Assembly: GCA_028752905.1 (NCBI GenBank)
Contig: JAQNBH010000011.1
Location: 21,862,841-21,926,840 of the forward strand
Direction of reading: 5' to 3'
Length of the DNA stretch: 64,000 bases
Origin: Cladorhizidae sp. MBARI D1340-BT2
Lineage: Eukaryota > Porifera > Demospongiae > Poecilosclerida > Cladorhizidae
A program made the position numbers and the translations under genes. Below, piece after piece: positions 1 to 13,799 of this stretch (position 1 is the stretch's first letter; every line of letters begins with the position of its first letter). Under the pieces are notes generated by a model, which saw nothing but the letters and a program-made list of their open reading frames with translations, ran no database searches and was not told the DNA's origin.

Positions 1-2499
1 AGTTGATGCAACCTAGGTATACCCAGGCAGCTGATGTAACCTAAGAATACACAGGCAATGGATGCAACCAAGGTATAGCCAGGCATCTGATGCATACCAG
101 GTATACTCAGGCAATTGATGTAACCTAGGTATACCCAGGCAGCTGATGCAAATTAAGTATACTCAGACAGTTGATACAACCTAGGTATACCCAGGCAGCT
201 GATGCAATCAAGGTATACCCAGGCAATTGATGGAACCTAGGTATATCCAGGCAGCTGATACAACCTAGGTATACCCAGGCAGTTAATGCAAACTAGGTAT
301 ACCAAGGCAGCTGATCCAATCTAGGTATATCCAGGCAATTGATGCAATCTAGGTATACCCAGGCGGCTTATACAACCTAGGTATACTCAGGCAGCTGATA
401 CAACCTAGGTATACCCAGGCAATTGATGCAACCTAGGTATACCCAGGCAGTTGATCAACATAGGTATACCCAGGCAGCTGATGCAACCTAAGTATACCCA
501 GGCAATTGATGCAACCTAGATATAGTCAGGCATTTGATGCAACCTATGTATACCTAGACAGTTGATGCAACCAAGGTATTCCCAGGCAGTTGATGCAACC
601 TAGGTATACCCAGGCAGGTGATACAACCTAGGTATACCCAGTCAGCTGATGCAACCGAGGTATAGCATGGCAATTGATAGAACCTAGGTATACCCAGGCA
701 GTTGATGCAACCTAGGTATACCCAGACAGCTGATGCAACATAGGTATACCCAGGCAGTTGATGCAACCTAGGTATACCCAGGCAGCTGATGTAATCTAAC
801 AATACACAGGCAATTGATGCAACCTAGGTATAGCCAGGCAGCTGATGCATACTAGGTATACTCAGGCAATTGATGCAACCTAGGTATATCCTGGCAGCTG
901 ATGCAGCCTAAGTATACCAAGGAAGCTAATACAACCTAGGTATATTCAGACAGTTGATGCAACCTAGGAATACCCAAGCAGTTGATGCAATCTAGGTATA
1001 TCTAGGCAGTTGATGCAACCTAGGTACACCCTGGCAGCTGATACAATCAAGGTATACCCAGGCAATTGTTGGAACCTAGGTATACCAAGTCAGCAGATAC
1101 AACCTAGGTATACCCAGGCAGTTGTTGCAACCTAGGTATATCCAGGCAGCTGATACAACCTAGGTATACCCAGGCAGTTGATGCAAACTAGGTATACCCA
1201 GGCAACTGATACAACCTAGGTATATCAATGCAGCTGATGCAACCTAGGTATACCCAGGCAATTAATGTAACCTAGAAATACTCAGGCAGTTGATGCAACC
1301 TAGGCAGTTGATGCAAACTAGGTATACCTAGGCAATTGATGCAACCTAGGTATACCCAGGCAGTTGATGAAACATAGGTGTACCCTGGCAGCTGATGCAA
1401 CCTAGGTATACCCAGGCATTTGATGCAGCCTAGGTATATCCAGGCAGCTAATGCAACCTAGGTATACCCAAGCAGTTGATGTAACCTAGGTATACACAGG
1501 CAGTTGTTGCAATCTAGGTATATTCAGACAGTTGATGCAACCTAGGTATAAAGAGACAGTTGATGCAACCTAGGTATAGCCAGGCAGTAGATACAACCTA
1601 GGTTTACCCGGGCAGTTGATGCAACCTAGGTATAGCCAGGCTGTTGATGCAACCTAAATATAGCCAGGCAGTGATACAACCAAGGCTATACACAGTCAGT
1701 TGATGCAACCTAGGTATAGCTAGGCAGTTAATGCAATCTAGGTATACTCAGGCAGTTGATGCAATCTAGGTATAACCAGGCAGTTGATGCATCCTAGGTA
1801 TACCCAGGCAGTTGATGCAACTAGGTATACCTATGCAGCTGATGCAATTTAGGTATACCCAAGCAGTTGATGCAATCTAGGTATACCCAGGCATTTGATG
1901 CAATCCAGGCAGTTGATGCAACCTAGGTATGTATACCCTTGCAGTTGATGCAAACTAGGTATAGCCAGGCAGTTGATGCCACCTAGGTATACCCAGGCAG
2001 TTGATGCAAACTATGTATAGCCAGGCACTTGATGCAACCTAAGTATAGCCAGGCAGTGATGCAACCTAGGTACACCCAGGCAGTTGATGCAACCTAGGTA
2101 TACCCAGGCAGTTGAATCAACCTAGGTTTACACAGGCAGTTGAAGCAACCTAGGTATACCCAGGCATTTGATGCAACCTACGTATACACAGGCAGCTGAT
2201 GCAACCTAGGTATACCCATGCAGTTGATGCAACCTATGTATGCCCAGGCAGCTGATACAATCTAGGTATAACCAGGCAGTTGATGCAACCTAGGTATACA
2301 CAGGCAGCTGATACAATCTAGGCAATTGATGCAATCTAGGTATACCCAGGCAGCTGATACAACCTAGGTATACCCAGGCATATGATACAACCCAGGCAAT
2401 TGATGCAACCTAGGTATACCCAGTAAATTGATTCAACCTAGGTAAACCCAGGCAGCTGATGCAAACTAGGTATATCCATAGGCAGTTGATGCAACCTAG

Positions 2500-5400
2500 A
2501 TATACTCAGGCAGTTGGTGCAATCTAGGTATATTCATACAGTTGATGCAACCAAGGTATACCCAGGCAGTTGATCCAACCTGGGTATACCAAGTCAGTTG
2601 ATGCAACCTAGGTATACCCAGGCAGCAGATGTAACATAGGCAGTAGATGCAACCTATGTATAGCCAGGCAGCTGATGTAACCTAACAATACACAGGCAAT
2701 GGATGCAACCTAGGTTAGCCAGGCAGCTGATGCATACTAGGTATACTCAGGCAATTGAGGAAACCTAGGTATACACTGGCAGCTGATACAACCTAGGTAT
2801 ATTCAGACAGTTGATGCAACCCCAAGCAGTTGATGCAATCTAGGTATATCTAGGCAGTTGATGCATACTAGGTATACTCAGGCAATTGATACAACCTAGG
2901 TATACCCTGGCAGCTGATGCAACCTAAGTATACCAAGGCAGCTGATACAATCAAGGTATACCCAGGCAATTGTTGGAACCTAGGTATACCAAGTCAGCAG
3001 ATACAACCTAGGTATACCCAGGCAGTTGTTGCAACCTAGGTATACCCAGGCAGCTGATACAACCTAGGTATACCCAGGCAGTTGATGCAACCTAGGTTTA
3101 CCCAGGCAGCTGATACAACCTAGGTATATCAATGCAGCTGATGCAACCTAGGTATACCCAGGCAGTTGATGTAACCTAGAAATACTCAGGCAGTTGATGC
3201 AACCTGGGCAGTTGATGCAACCTAGGTATACCCAGGCAGTTGTTGCAATCTAGGTATAATCAGACAGTTGATGCAACCTAGGTATAGCCAGGCAGTAGAT
3301 GCAACCTAGGTTTACCCGGGGAGTTGATGCAACCTAGGTATAGCCAGGCTGTTGATGCAAACTAAATATAGCCAGGCAGTGATACAACCAAGGCTATACA
3401 CAGGCAGTGGATGCAATCTAGGTATAGCCAGGCAGTTAATGCAATCTAGGTATACTCAGGCAGTTGATGCAATCTAGGTATAACCAGGCAGTTGATGCAT
3501 CCTAGGTATACCCAGGCAGTTGATGCAACTAGGTATACCTATGCAGCTGATGTAATTTAGGTATACCCAAGCAGTTGATGCAACCTAGGTATAGCCAGGC
3601 ATTTGATGCAACCCAGGCAGTTGATGCAACCTAGGTATAGCCAGGCAGTTGATGCAACCTAGGTATACCCAGGCAGTTGATGCAAACTATGTATAGCCAG
3701 GCACTTGATGCAACCTAAGTATAGCCAGGCAGTTATGCAACCTTGGTACACCCTGGCAGTTGATGCAACCTAGGTATACCGAGGCAGTTGAATCAACCTA
3801 GGTAAACACAGGCAGTTGAAGCAACCTAGGTATACCCAGGCAGTTGATGCAATCTACGTATACCCAGGCAGCTGATGCAACCTAGGTATACCCATGCAGT
3901 TGATGCAACCTAGGTATACCCAGGCAGCTGATACAATCTAGGTATACACAGGCAGTTGATGCAACCTAGGTATACCCAGGTAGCTGATTCATCAACTAGA
4001 TATACCCAGGCAGTTGATGCAACCTATGTATGACCAGGCAGCTGATACAATCTAGGTATATCCAGGCAGTTGATGCAACCTAGGTATACACAGGCAGCTG
4101 ATACAATCTAGGCAATTGATGCAATCTAGGTATACCCAGGCAGCTGATACAACCTAGGTATACCCAGGCAGATGATATAACCCAGGCAATTGATGCAACC
4201 TAGGTATACCCAGGTAGTTGATTCAAACTAGGTATACCCAGGCAGCTGATGCAACGTAGGTATACCCACAGGCAGTTGATGCAACCTAGATATACTCAGG
4301 CAGTTAGTGCAACCTAGGTATACCCAGACAGTTGATGCAACCAAGGTATACCCAGGCAGTTGATGCAACCTGGATATACCCAGTCAGTTGATGCAACCTA
4401 GGTATACCCAGGCAGCTGATGTAACATAGGTTTACCCAGGCTGTAGATGCGACCTAGGTATAGCCAGGCAGCTGATGTAACCTAACAATACACAGGCAAT
4501 GGATGCAACCTAGGTATAGCCAGGCATCTGATGTATACTAGGTATACTCAGGCAATTGTTGCAACCTAGGTATACCCTGGCAGCTGATGCAACCTAAGTA
4601 TACTCAGGAAGCTGATACAACCTAGGTATATTAAGACAGTTGATGCAACCTAGGTATACCCAAGCAGTTGATGCAATCTAGGTATATCTAGGCAGTTGAT
4701 GCAACCTAGGTATACCAAGGCAGCTGATACAATCAAGGTATACCCAGGCAATTGTTGGAACCTAGGTATACCAAGTCGCCAGATACAACCTAGGTATACC
4801 CAGGCAGCTGATACAACCTAGCAGTTGATGCAACCTAGGTATACCCAGGCAGTTGATACAACCTAGGTATATCCAGGCAGCTGATGCAACCTAGGTATAC
4901 CCAGGTAGTTGATGTAACCTAGAAATACTCAGGCAGTTGATGCAACCTAGGCAGTTGATGCAACCTAGGTATACCTAGGCAATTGATGCAACCTATGTAT
5001 ATCCAGACAGCTGATACAATCCAGGCAATCGATGCAATCTAGGTATATCCAGGCAGCTGATACAACCTAGGTATACCCAGGCATATGATACAACCTACGT
5101 ATACCCAGGCAGTTGATGCAACCTAGGTATACACAGGCAGCTGATACAATCTAGGCAATTGATGCAATCTAGGTATACCCAGGCAGCTGATACAACAAAG
5201 GTATACCCAGGCATATGATACAACCCAGGCAATTGATGCAACCTAGGTATACCCAGGCAATTGATTCAACCTAGGTAAACCCAGGCAGCTGATGCAAACT
5301 AGGTATATCCATAGGCAGTTGATGCAACCTAGATATACTCAGGCAGTTGGTGCAATCTAGGTATATCCAGACAGTTGATGCAACCAAGGTATACCCAGGC

Positions 5401-8400
5401 AGTTGATCCAACCTGGGTATACCCATTCATTTGATGCAACCTAGGTATACACTGGCAGCTGATACAACCTAGGTATATTCAGACAGTTGATGCAACCCCA
5501 AGCAGTTGATGCAATCTAGGTATATCTAGGCAGTTGATGCATACTAGGTATACTCAGGCAATTGATGCAACCTAGGTATACCCTGGCAGCTGATGCAACC
5601 TAAGTATACCAAGGCAGCTGATACAATCAAGGTATACCCAGGCAATTGTTGGAACCTAGGTATACCAAGTCAGCAGATACAACCTAGGTATACCCAGGCA
5701 GTTGTTGCAACCTAGGTATACCCAGGCAGCTGATACAACCTAGGTATACCCAGGCAGTTGATGCAACCTAGGTTTACCCAGGCAGCTGATACAACCTAGG
5801 TATATCAATGCAGCTGATGCAATCTAGGTATACCCAGGCAGTTGATGTAACCTAGAAATACTCAGGCAGTTGATGCAACCTGGGCAGTTGATGCAACCTA
5901 GGTATACCCAGGCAGTTGTTGCAATCTAGGTATAATCAGACAGTTGATGCAACCTAGGTATAGCCAGGCAGTAGATGCAACCTAGGTTTACCCGGGGAGT
6001 TGATGCAACCTAGGTATAGCCAGGCTGTTGATGCAAACTAAATATAGCCAGGCAGTGATACAACCAAGGCTATACACAGGCAGTGGATGCAATCTAGGTA
6101 TAGCCAGGCAGTTAATGCAATCTAGGTATACTCAGGCAGTTGATGCAATCTAGGTATAACCAGGCAGTTGATGCATCCTAGGTATACCCAGGCAGTTGAT
6201 GCAACTAGGTATACCTATGCAGCTGATGTAATTTAGGTATACCCAAGCAGTTGATGCAACCTAGGTATAGCCAGGCATTTGATGCAACCCAGGCAGTTGA
6301 TGCAACCTAGGTATACCCATGCAGTTGATGCAAACTAGGTATAGCCAGGCAGTTGATGCAACCTAGGTATACCCAGGCAGTTGATGCAAACTATGTATAG
6401 CCAGGCACTTGATGCAACCTAAGTATAGCCAGGCAGTTATGCAACCTTGGTACACCCTGGCAGTTGATGCAATCTAGGTATACCGAGGCAGTTGAATCAA
6501 CCTAGGTAAACACAGGCAGTTGAAGCAACCAGGTATACCCAGGCAGTTGATGCAATCTACGTATACCCAGGCAGCTGATGCAACCTAGGTATACCCATGC
6601 AGTTGATGCAACCTAGGTATACCCAGGCAGCTGATACAATCTAGGTATACACAGGCAGTTGATGCAACCTAGGTATACCCAGGTAGCTGATTCATCAACT
6701 AGATATACCCATGCAGTTGATGCAACCTAGGTATACCCAGGCAGCTGATACAATCTAGGTATACACAGGCAGTTGATGCAACCTAGGTATACCCAGGTAG
6801 CTGATTCATCAACTAGATATACCCAGGCAGTTGATGCAACCTATGTATGACCAGGCAGCTGATACAATCTAGGTATATCCAGGCAGTTGATGCAACCTAG
6901 GTATACACAGGCAGCTGATACAATCTAGGCAATTGATGCAATCTAGGTATACCCAGGCAGCTGATACAACCTAGGTATACCCAGGCAGATGATACAACCC
7001 AGGCAATTGATGCAACCTAGGTATACCCAGGTAGTTGATTCAAACTAGGTATACCCAGGCAGCTGATGCAACGTAGGTATACCCACAGGCAGTTGATGCA
7101 ACCTAGATATACTCAGGCAGTTAGTGCAACCTAGGTATACCCAGACAGTTGATGCAACCAAGGTATACCCAGGCAGTTGATGCAACCTGGATATACCCAG
7201 TCAGTTGATGCAACCTAGGTATACCCAGGCAGCTGATGTAACATAGGTTTACCCAGGCTGTAGATGCGACCTAGGTATAGCCAGGCAGCTGATGTAACCT
7301 AACAATACACAGGCAATGGATGCAACCTAGGTATAGCCAGGCATCTGATGTATACTAGGTATACTCAGGCAATTGTTGCAACCTAGGTATACCCTGGCAG
7401 CTGATGCAACCTAAGTATACTCAGGAAGCTGATACAACCTAGGTATATTAAGACAGTTGATGCAACCTAGGTATACCCAAGCAGTTGATGCAATCTAGGT
7501 ATATCTAGGCAGTTGATGCAACCTAGGTATACCAAGGCAGCTGATACAATCAAGGTATACCCAGGCAATTGTTGGAACCTAGGTATACCAAGTCGCCAGA
7601 TACAACCTAGGTATACCCAGGCAGCTGATACAACCTAGCAGTTGATGCAACCTAGGTATACCCAGGCAGTTGATACAACCTAGGTATATCCAGGCAGCTG
7701 ATGCAACCTAGGTATACCCAGGTAGTTGATGTAACCTAGAAATACTCAGGCAGTTGATGCAACCTAGGCAGTTGATGCAACCTAGGTATACCTAGGCAAT
7801 TGATGCAACCTATGTATATCCAGACAGCTGATACAATCCAGGCAATCGATGCAATCTAGGTATATCCAGGCAGCTGATACAACCTAGGTATACCCAGGCA
7901 TATGATACAACCTACGTATACCCAGGCAGTTGATGCAACCTAGGTATACACAGGCAGCTGATACAATCTAGGCAATTGATGCAATCTAGGTATACCCAGG
8001 CAGCTGATACAACCTAGGTATACCCAGGCATATGATACAACCCAGGCAATTGATGCAACCTAGGTATACCCAGGCAATTGATTCAACCTAGGTAAACCCA
8101 GGCAGCTGATGCAAACTAGGTATATCCATAGGCAGTTGATGCAACCTAGATATACTCAGGCAGTTGGTGCAATCTAGGTATATCCAGACAGTTGATGCAA
8201 CCAAGGTATACCCAGGCAGTTGATCCAACCTGGGTATACCCATTCATTTGATGCAACCTAGGTATACACTGGCAGCTGATACAACCTAGGTATATTCAGA
8301 CAGTTGATGCAACCCCAAGCAGTTGATGCAATCTAGGTATATCTAGGCAGTTGATGCATACTAGGTATACTCAGGCAATTGATGCAACCTAGGTATACCC

Positions 8401-11400
8401 TGGCAGCTGATGCAACCTAAGTATACCAAGGCAGCTGATACAATCAAGGTATACCCAGGCAATTGTTGGAACCTAGGTATACCAAGTCAGCAGATACAAC
8501 CTAGGTATACCCAGGCAGTTGTTGCAACCTAGGTATACCCAGGCAGCTGATACAACCTAGGTATACCCAGGCAGTTGATGCAACCTAGGTTTACCCAGGC
8601 AGCTGATACAACCTAGGTATATCAATGCAGCTGATGCAATCTAGGTATACCCAGGCAGTTGATGTAACCTAGAAATACTCAGGCAGTTGATGCAACCTGG
8701 GCAGTTGATGCAACCTAGGTATACCCATGCAGTTGTTGCAATCTAGGTATAATCAGACAGTTGATGCAACCTAGGTATAGCCAGGCAGTAGATGCAACCT
8801 AGGTTTACCCGGGGAGTTGATGCAACCTAGGTATAGCCAGGCTGTTGATGCAAACTAAATATAGCCAGGCAGTGATACAACCAAGGCTATACACAGGCAG
8901 TGGATGCAATCTAGGTATAGCCAGGCAGTTAATGCAATCTAGGTATACTCAGGCAGTTGATGCAATCTAGGTATAACCAGGCAGTTGATGCATCCTAGGT
9001 ATACCCAGGCAGTTGATGCAACTAGGTATACCTATGCAGCTGATGTAATTTAGGTATACCCAAGCAGTTGATGCAACCTAGGTATAGCCAGGCATTTGAT
9101 GCAACCCAGGCAGTTGATGCAACCTAGGTATACCCATGCAGTTGATGCAAACTAGGTATAGCCAGGCAGTTGATGCAACCTAGGTATACCCAGGCAGTTG
9201 ATGCAAACTATGTATAGCCAGGCACTTGATGCAACCTAAGTATAGCCAGGCAGTTATGCAACCTTGGTACACCCTGGCAGTTGATGCAATCTAGGTATAC
9301 CGAGGCAGTTGAATCAACCTAGGTAAACACAGGCAGTTGAAGCAACCAGGTATACCCAGGCAGTTGATGCAATCTACGTATACCCAGGCAGCTGATGCAA
9401 CCTAGGTATACCCATGCAGTTGATGCAACCTAGGTATACCCAGGCAGCTGATACAATCTAGGTATACACAGGCAGTTGATGCAACCTAGGTATACCCAGG
9501 TAGCTGATTCATCAACTAGATATACCCAGGCAGTTGATGCAACCTATGTATGACCAGGCAGCTGATACAATCTAGGTATACCCAGGCAGTTGATGCAACC
9601 TAGGTATACACAGGCAGCTGATACAATCTAGGCAATTGATGCAATCTAGGTATACCCAGGCAGCTGATACAACCTAGGTATACCCAGGCAGATGATACAA
9701 CCCAGGCAATTGATGCAACCTAGGTATACCCAGGCAGTTGATTCAAACTAGGTATACCCAGGCAGCTGATGCAACGTAGGTATACCCACAGGCAGTTGAT
9801 GCAACCTAGATATACTCAGGCAGTTAGTGCAACCTAGGTATACCCAGACAGTTGATGCAACCAAGGTATACCCAGGCAGTTGATGCAACCTGGATATACC
9901 CAGTCAGTTGATGCAACCTAGGTATACCCAGGCAGCTGATGTAACATAGGTATACCCAGGCTGTAGATGCGACCTAGGTATAGCCAGGCAGCTGATGTAA
10001 TCTAACAATACACAGGCAATGGATGCAACCTAGGTATAGCCAGGCATCTGATGTATACTAGGTATACTCAGGCAATTGTTGCAACCTAGGTATACCCTGG
10101 CAGCTGATGCAACCTAAGTATACTCAGGAAGCTGATACAACCTAGGTATATTAAGACAGTTGATGCAACCTAGGTATACCCAAGCAGTTGATGCAATCTA
10201 GGTATATCTAGGCAGTTGATGCAACCTAGGTATACCAAGGCAGCTGATACAATCAAGGTATACCCAGGCAATTGTTGGAACCTAGGTATACCAAGTCGCC
10301 AGATACAACCTAGGTATACCCAGGCAGCTGATACAACCTAGCAGTTGATGCTACCTAGGTATACCCAGGCAGTTGATACAACCTAGGTATATCTATGCAG
10401 CTGATGCAACCTAGGTATACCCAGGTAGTTGATGTAACCTAGAAATACTCAGGCAGTTGATGCAACCTAGGCAGTTGATGCAACCTAGGTATACCTAGGC
10501 AATTGATGCAACCTATGTATATCCAGACAGCTGATACAATCCAGGCAATCGATGCAATCTAGGTATATCCAGGCAGCTGATACAACCTAGGTATACCCAG
10601 ACATATGATACAACCTACGTATACCCAGGCAGTTGATGCAACCTAGGTATACACAGGCAGCTGATACAATCTAGGCAATTGATGCAATCTAGGTATACCC
10701 AGGCAGCTGATACAACCTAGGTATACCCAGGCATATGATACAACCCAGGCAATTGATGCAACCTAGGTATACCCAGGCAATTGATTCAACCTAGGTAAAC
10801 CCAGGCAGCTGATGCAAACTAGGTATATCCATAGGCAGTTGATGCAACCTAGATATACTCAGGCAGTTGGTGCAATCTAGGTATATCCAGACAGTTGATG
10901 CAACCAAGGTATACCCAGGCAGTTGATCCAACCTGGGTATACCCAGTCATTTGATGCAACCTAGGTATACCCAGGCAGCAGATGTAACATAGGCAGTAGA
11001 TGCAACCTAGGTATAGCCAGGCAGCTGATGTAACCTAACAATACACAGGCAATGGATGCAACCTAGGTTAGCCAGGCAGCTGATGCATACTAGGTATACT
11101 CAGGCAATTGAGGCAACCTAGGTATACACTGGCAGCTGATACAACCTAGGTATATTCAGACAGTTGATGCAACCCCAAGCAGTTGATGCAATCTAGGTAT
11201 ATCTAGGCAGTTGATGCATACTAGGTATACTCAGGCAATTGATGCAACCTGGGTATACCCTGGCAGCTGATGCAACCTAAGTATACCGAGGCAGCTGATA
11301 CAATCAAGGTATACCCAGGCAATTGTTGGAACCTAGGTATACCAAGTCAGCAGATACAACCTAAGTATACCCAGGCAGTTGTTGCAACCTAGGTATACCC

Positions 11401-13600
11401 AGGCAGCTGATACAACCTAGGTATACCCAGGCAGTTGATGCAACCTAGGTTTACCCAGGCAGCTGATACAACCTAGGTATATCAATGCAGCTGATGCAAC
11501 CTAGGTATACCCAGGCAGTTGAAGTAACCTAGAAATACTCAGGCAGTTGATGCAACCTGGGCAGTTGATTCAACCTAGGTATACCCAGGCAGTTGTTGCA
11601 ATCTAGGTATAATCAGACAGTTGATGCAACCTAGGTATAGCCAGGCAGTAGATGCAACCTAGGTTTACCCGGGGAGTTGATGCAACCTAGGTATAGCCAG
11701 GCTGTTGATGCAAACTAAATATAGCCAGGCAGTGATACAACCAAGGCTATACACAGGCAGTGGATGCAATCTAGGTATAGCCAGGCAGTTAATGCAATCT
11801 AGGTATACTCAGGCAGTTGATGCAATCTAGGTATAACCAGGCAGTTGATGCATCCTAGGTATACCCAGGCAGTTGATGCAACTAGGTATACCTATGCAGC
11901 TGATGTAATTTAGGTATACCCAAGCAGTTGATGCAACCTAGGTATAGCCAGGCATTTGATGCAACCCAGGCAGTTGATGCAACCTAGGTATACCCATGCA
12001 GTTGATGCAAACTAGGTATAGCCAGGCAGTTGATGCAACCTAGGTATACCCAGGCAGTTGATGGAAACTATGTATAGCCAGGCACTTGATGCAACCTAAG
12101 TATAGCCAGGCAGTTATGCAACCTTGGTACACCCTGGAAGTTGATGCAACCTAGGTATACCGAGGCAGTTGAATCAACCTAGGTAAACACAGGCAGTTGA
12201 AGCAACCTAGGTATACCCAGGCAGTTGATGCAACCTACGTATACCCAGGCAGCTGATGCAACCTAGGTATACCCATGCAGTTGATGCAACCTAGGTATAC
12301 CCAGGCAGCTGATACAATCTAGGTATACACAGCCAGTTGATGCAACCTAGGTATACCCAGGTAGCTGATTCATCAACTAGATATACCCAGGCAGTTGATG
12401 CAACCTATGTATGCCCAGGCAGCTGATACAATCTAGGTATACCCAGGCAGTTGATGCAACCTAGGTATACACAGGCAGCTGATACAATCTAGGCAATTGA
12501 TGCAATCTAGGTATACCCAGGCAGCTGATACAACCTAGGTATACCCAGGCAGATGATACAACCCAGGCAATTGATGCAACCTAGGTATACCCAGGCAGTT
12601 GATTCAAACTAGGTATACCCAGGCAGCAGATGCAACGTAGGTATACCCACAGGCAGTTGATGCAACCTAGATATACTCAGGCAGTTGGTGCAACCTAGCT
12701 ATACCCAGACAGTTGATGCAACCAAGGTATACCCAGGCAGTTGATGCAACCTGGATATACCCAGTCAGTTGATGCAACCTAGGTATACCCAGGCAGCTGA
12801 TGTAACATAGGTATACCCAGGCAGTAGTTGCGACCTAGGTATAGCCAGGCAGCTGATGTAACGTAACAATACACAGGCAATGGATGCAACCTAGGTATAG
12901 CCAGGCATCTGATGTATACTAGGTATACTCAGGCAATTGTTGCAACCTAGGTATACCCTGGCAGCTGATGCAACCTAAGTATACCCAGGAAGCTGATACA
13001 ACCTAGGTATATTAAGACAGTTGATGCAACCTAGGTATACCCAAGCAGTTGATGCAATCTAGGTATATCTAGGCAGTTGATGCAACCTAGGTATACCAAG
13101 GCAGCTGATACAATCAAGGTATACCCAGGCAATTGTTGGAACCTAGGTATACCAAGTCGCCAGATACAACCTAGGTATACCCAGGCAGCTGATACAACCT
13201 AGCAGTTGATGCAACCTAGGTATAACAAGGCAGTTGAAACAACCTAGGTATATCCAGGCAGCGGATGCAACCTAGGTATACCCAGGTAGTTGATGTAACC
13301 TAGAAATACTCAGGCAGTTGATGCAACCTAGGCAGTTGATGCAACCTATGTATATCCAGACAGCTAATACAATCCAGGCAATCGATGCAATCTAGGTATA
13401 TCCAGGCAGCTGATACAACCTAGGTATACCCAGGCATATGATACAACCTACGTATACCCAGGCAATTGATGCAACCTTGGTATACTCAGGCAGTTGATTC
13501 AACCTAGGTATACCCAAGCAGCTGATGCAACCCAGGCAGTTGATGCAACCTAGATATACTCAGGCAGTTGGTGCAACCTAGGTATACCCAGACAGTTGAT
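2500..13600. repeat. Higher-order repeat domain A (2.7-2.9 kb period) within satellite 1
   Basis: Rare unit variants recur in the same order at multi-kilobase spacing. The variant GGTTTACCCGGGGAG falls at 3311, 5987, 8804 and 11664 (spacings 2676, 2817, 2860); a related but distinct form, TTTACCCGGGCAG, lies at 1603. The variant TAGATGCGACC and its derivative recur near 4443, 7260, 9963 and 12824. Each higher-order unit is therefore about 100 basic units. Copies differ by small deletions and a few substitutions. The limits are approximate because the two domains intergrade. Confidence 0.85.
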
Positions 13601-13799
13601 GCAACCAAGGTATACACAGGCAGTTGATCCAACCTGGGTATACCCAGGCAGTTGTTGCAAACTAGGTATACCCACGCAGTTGATGCAACCTAGGTATAGC
13701 CAGGCAGTTGATACAAACTAGGTATACCAGGCAGTTGATGCAACCTAGATATACTCAGGCAGTTGATGCAACCTAGGTATAGCCAGTCAATTGATGCAA

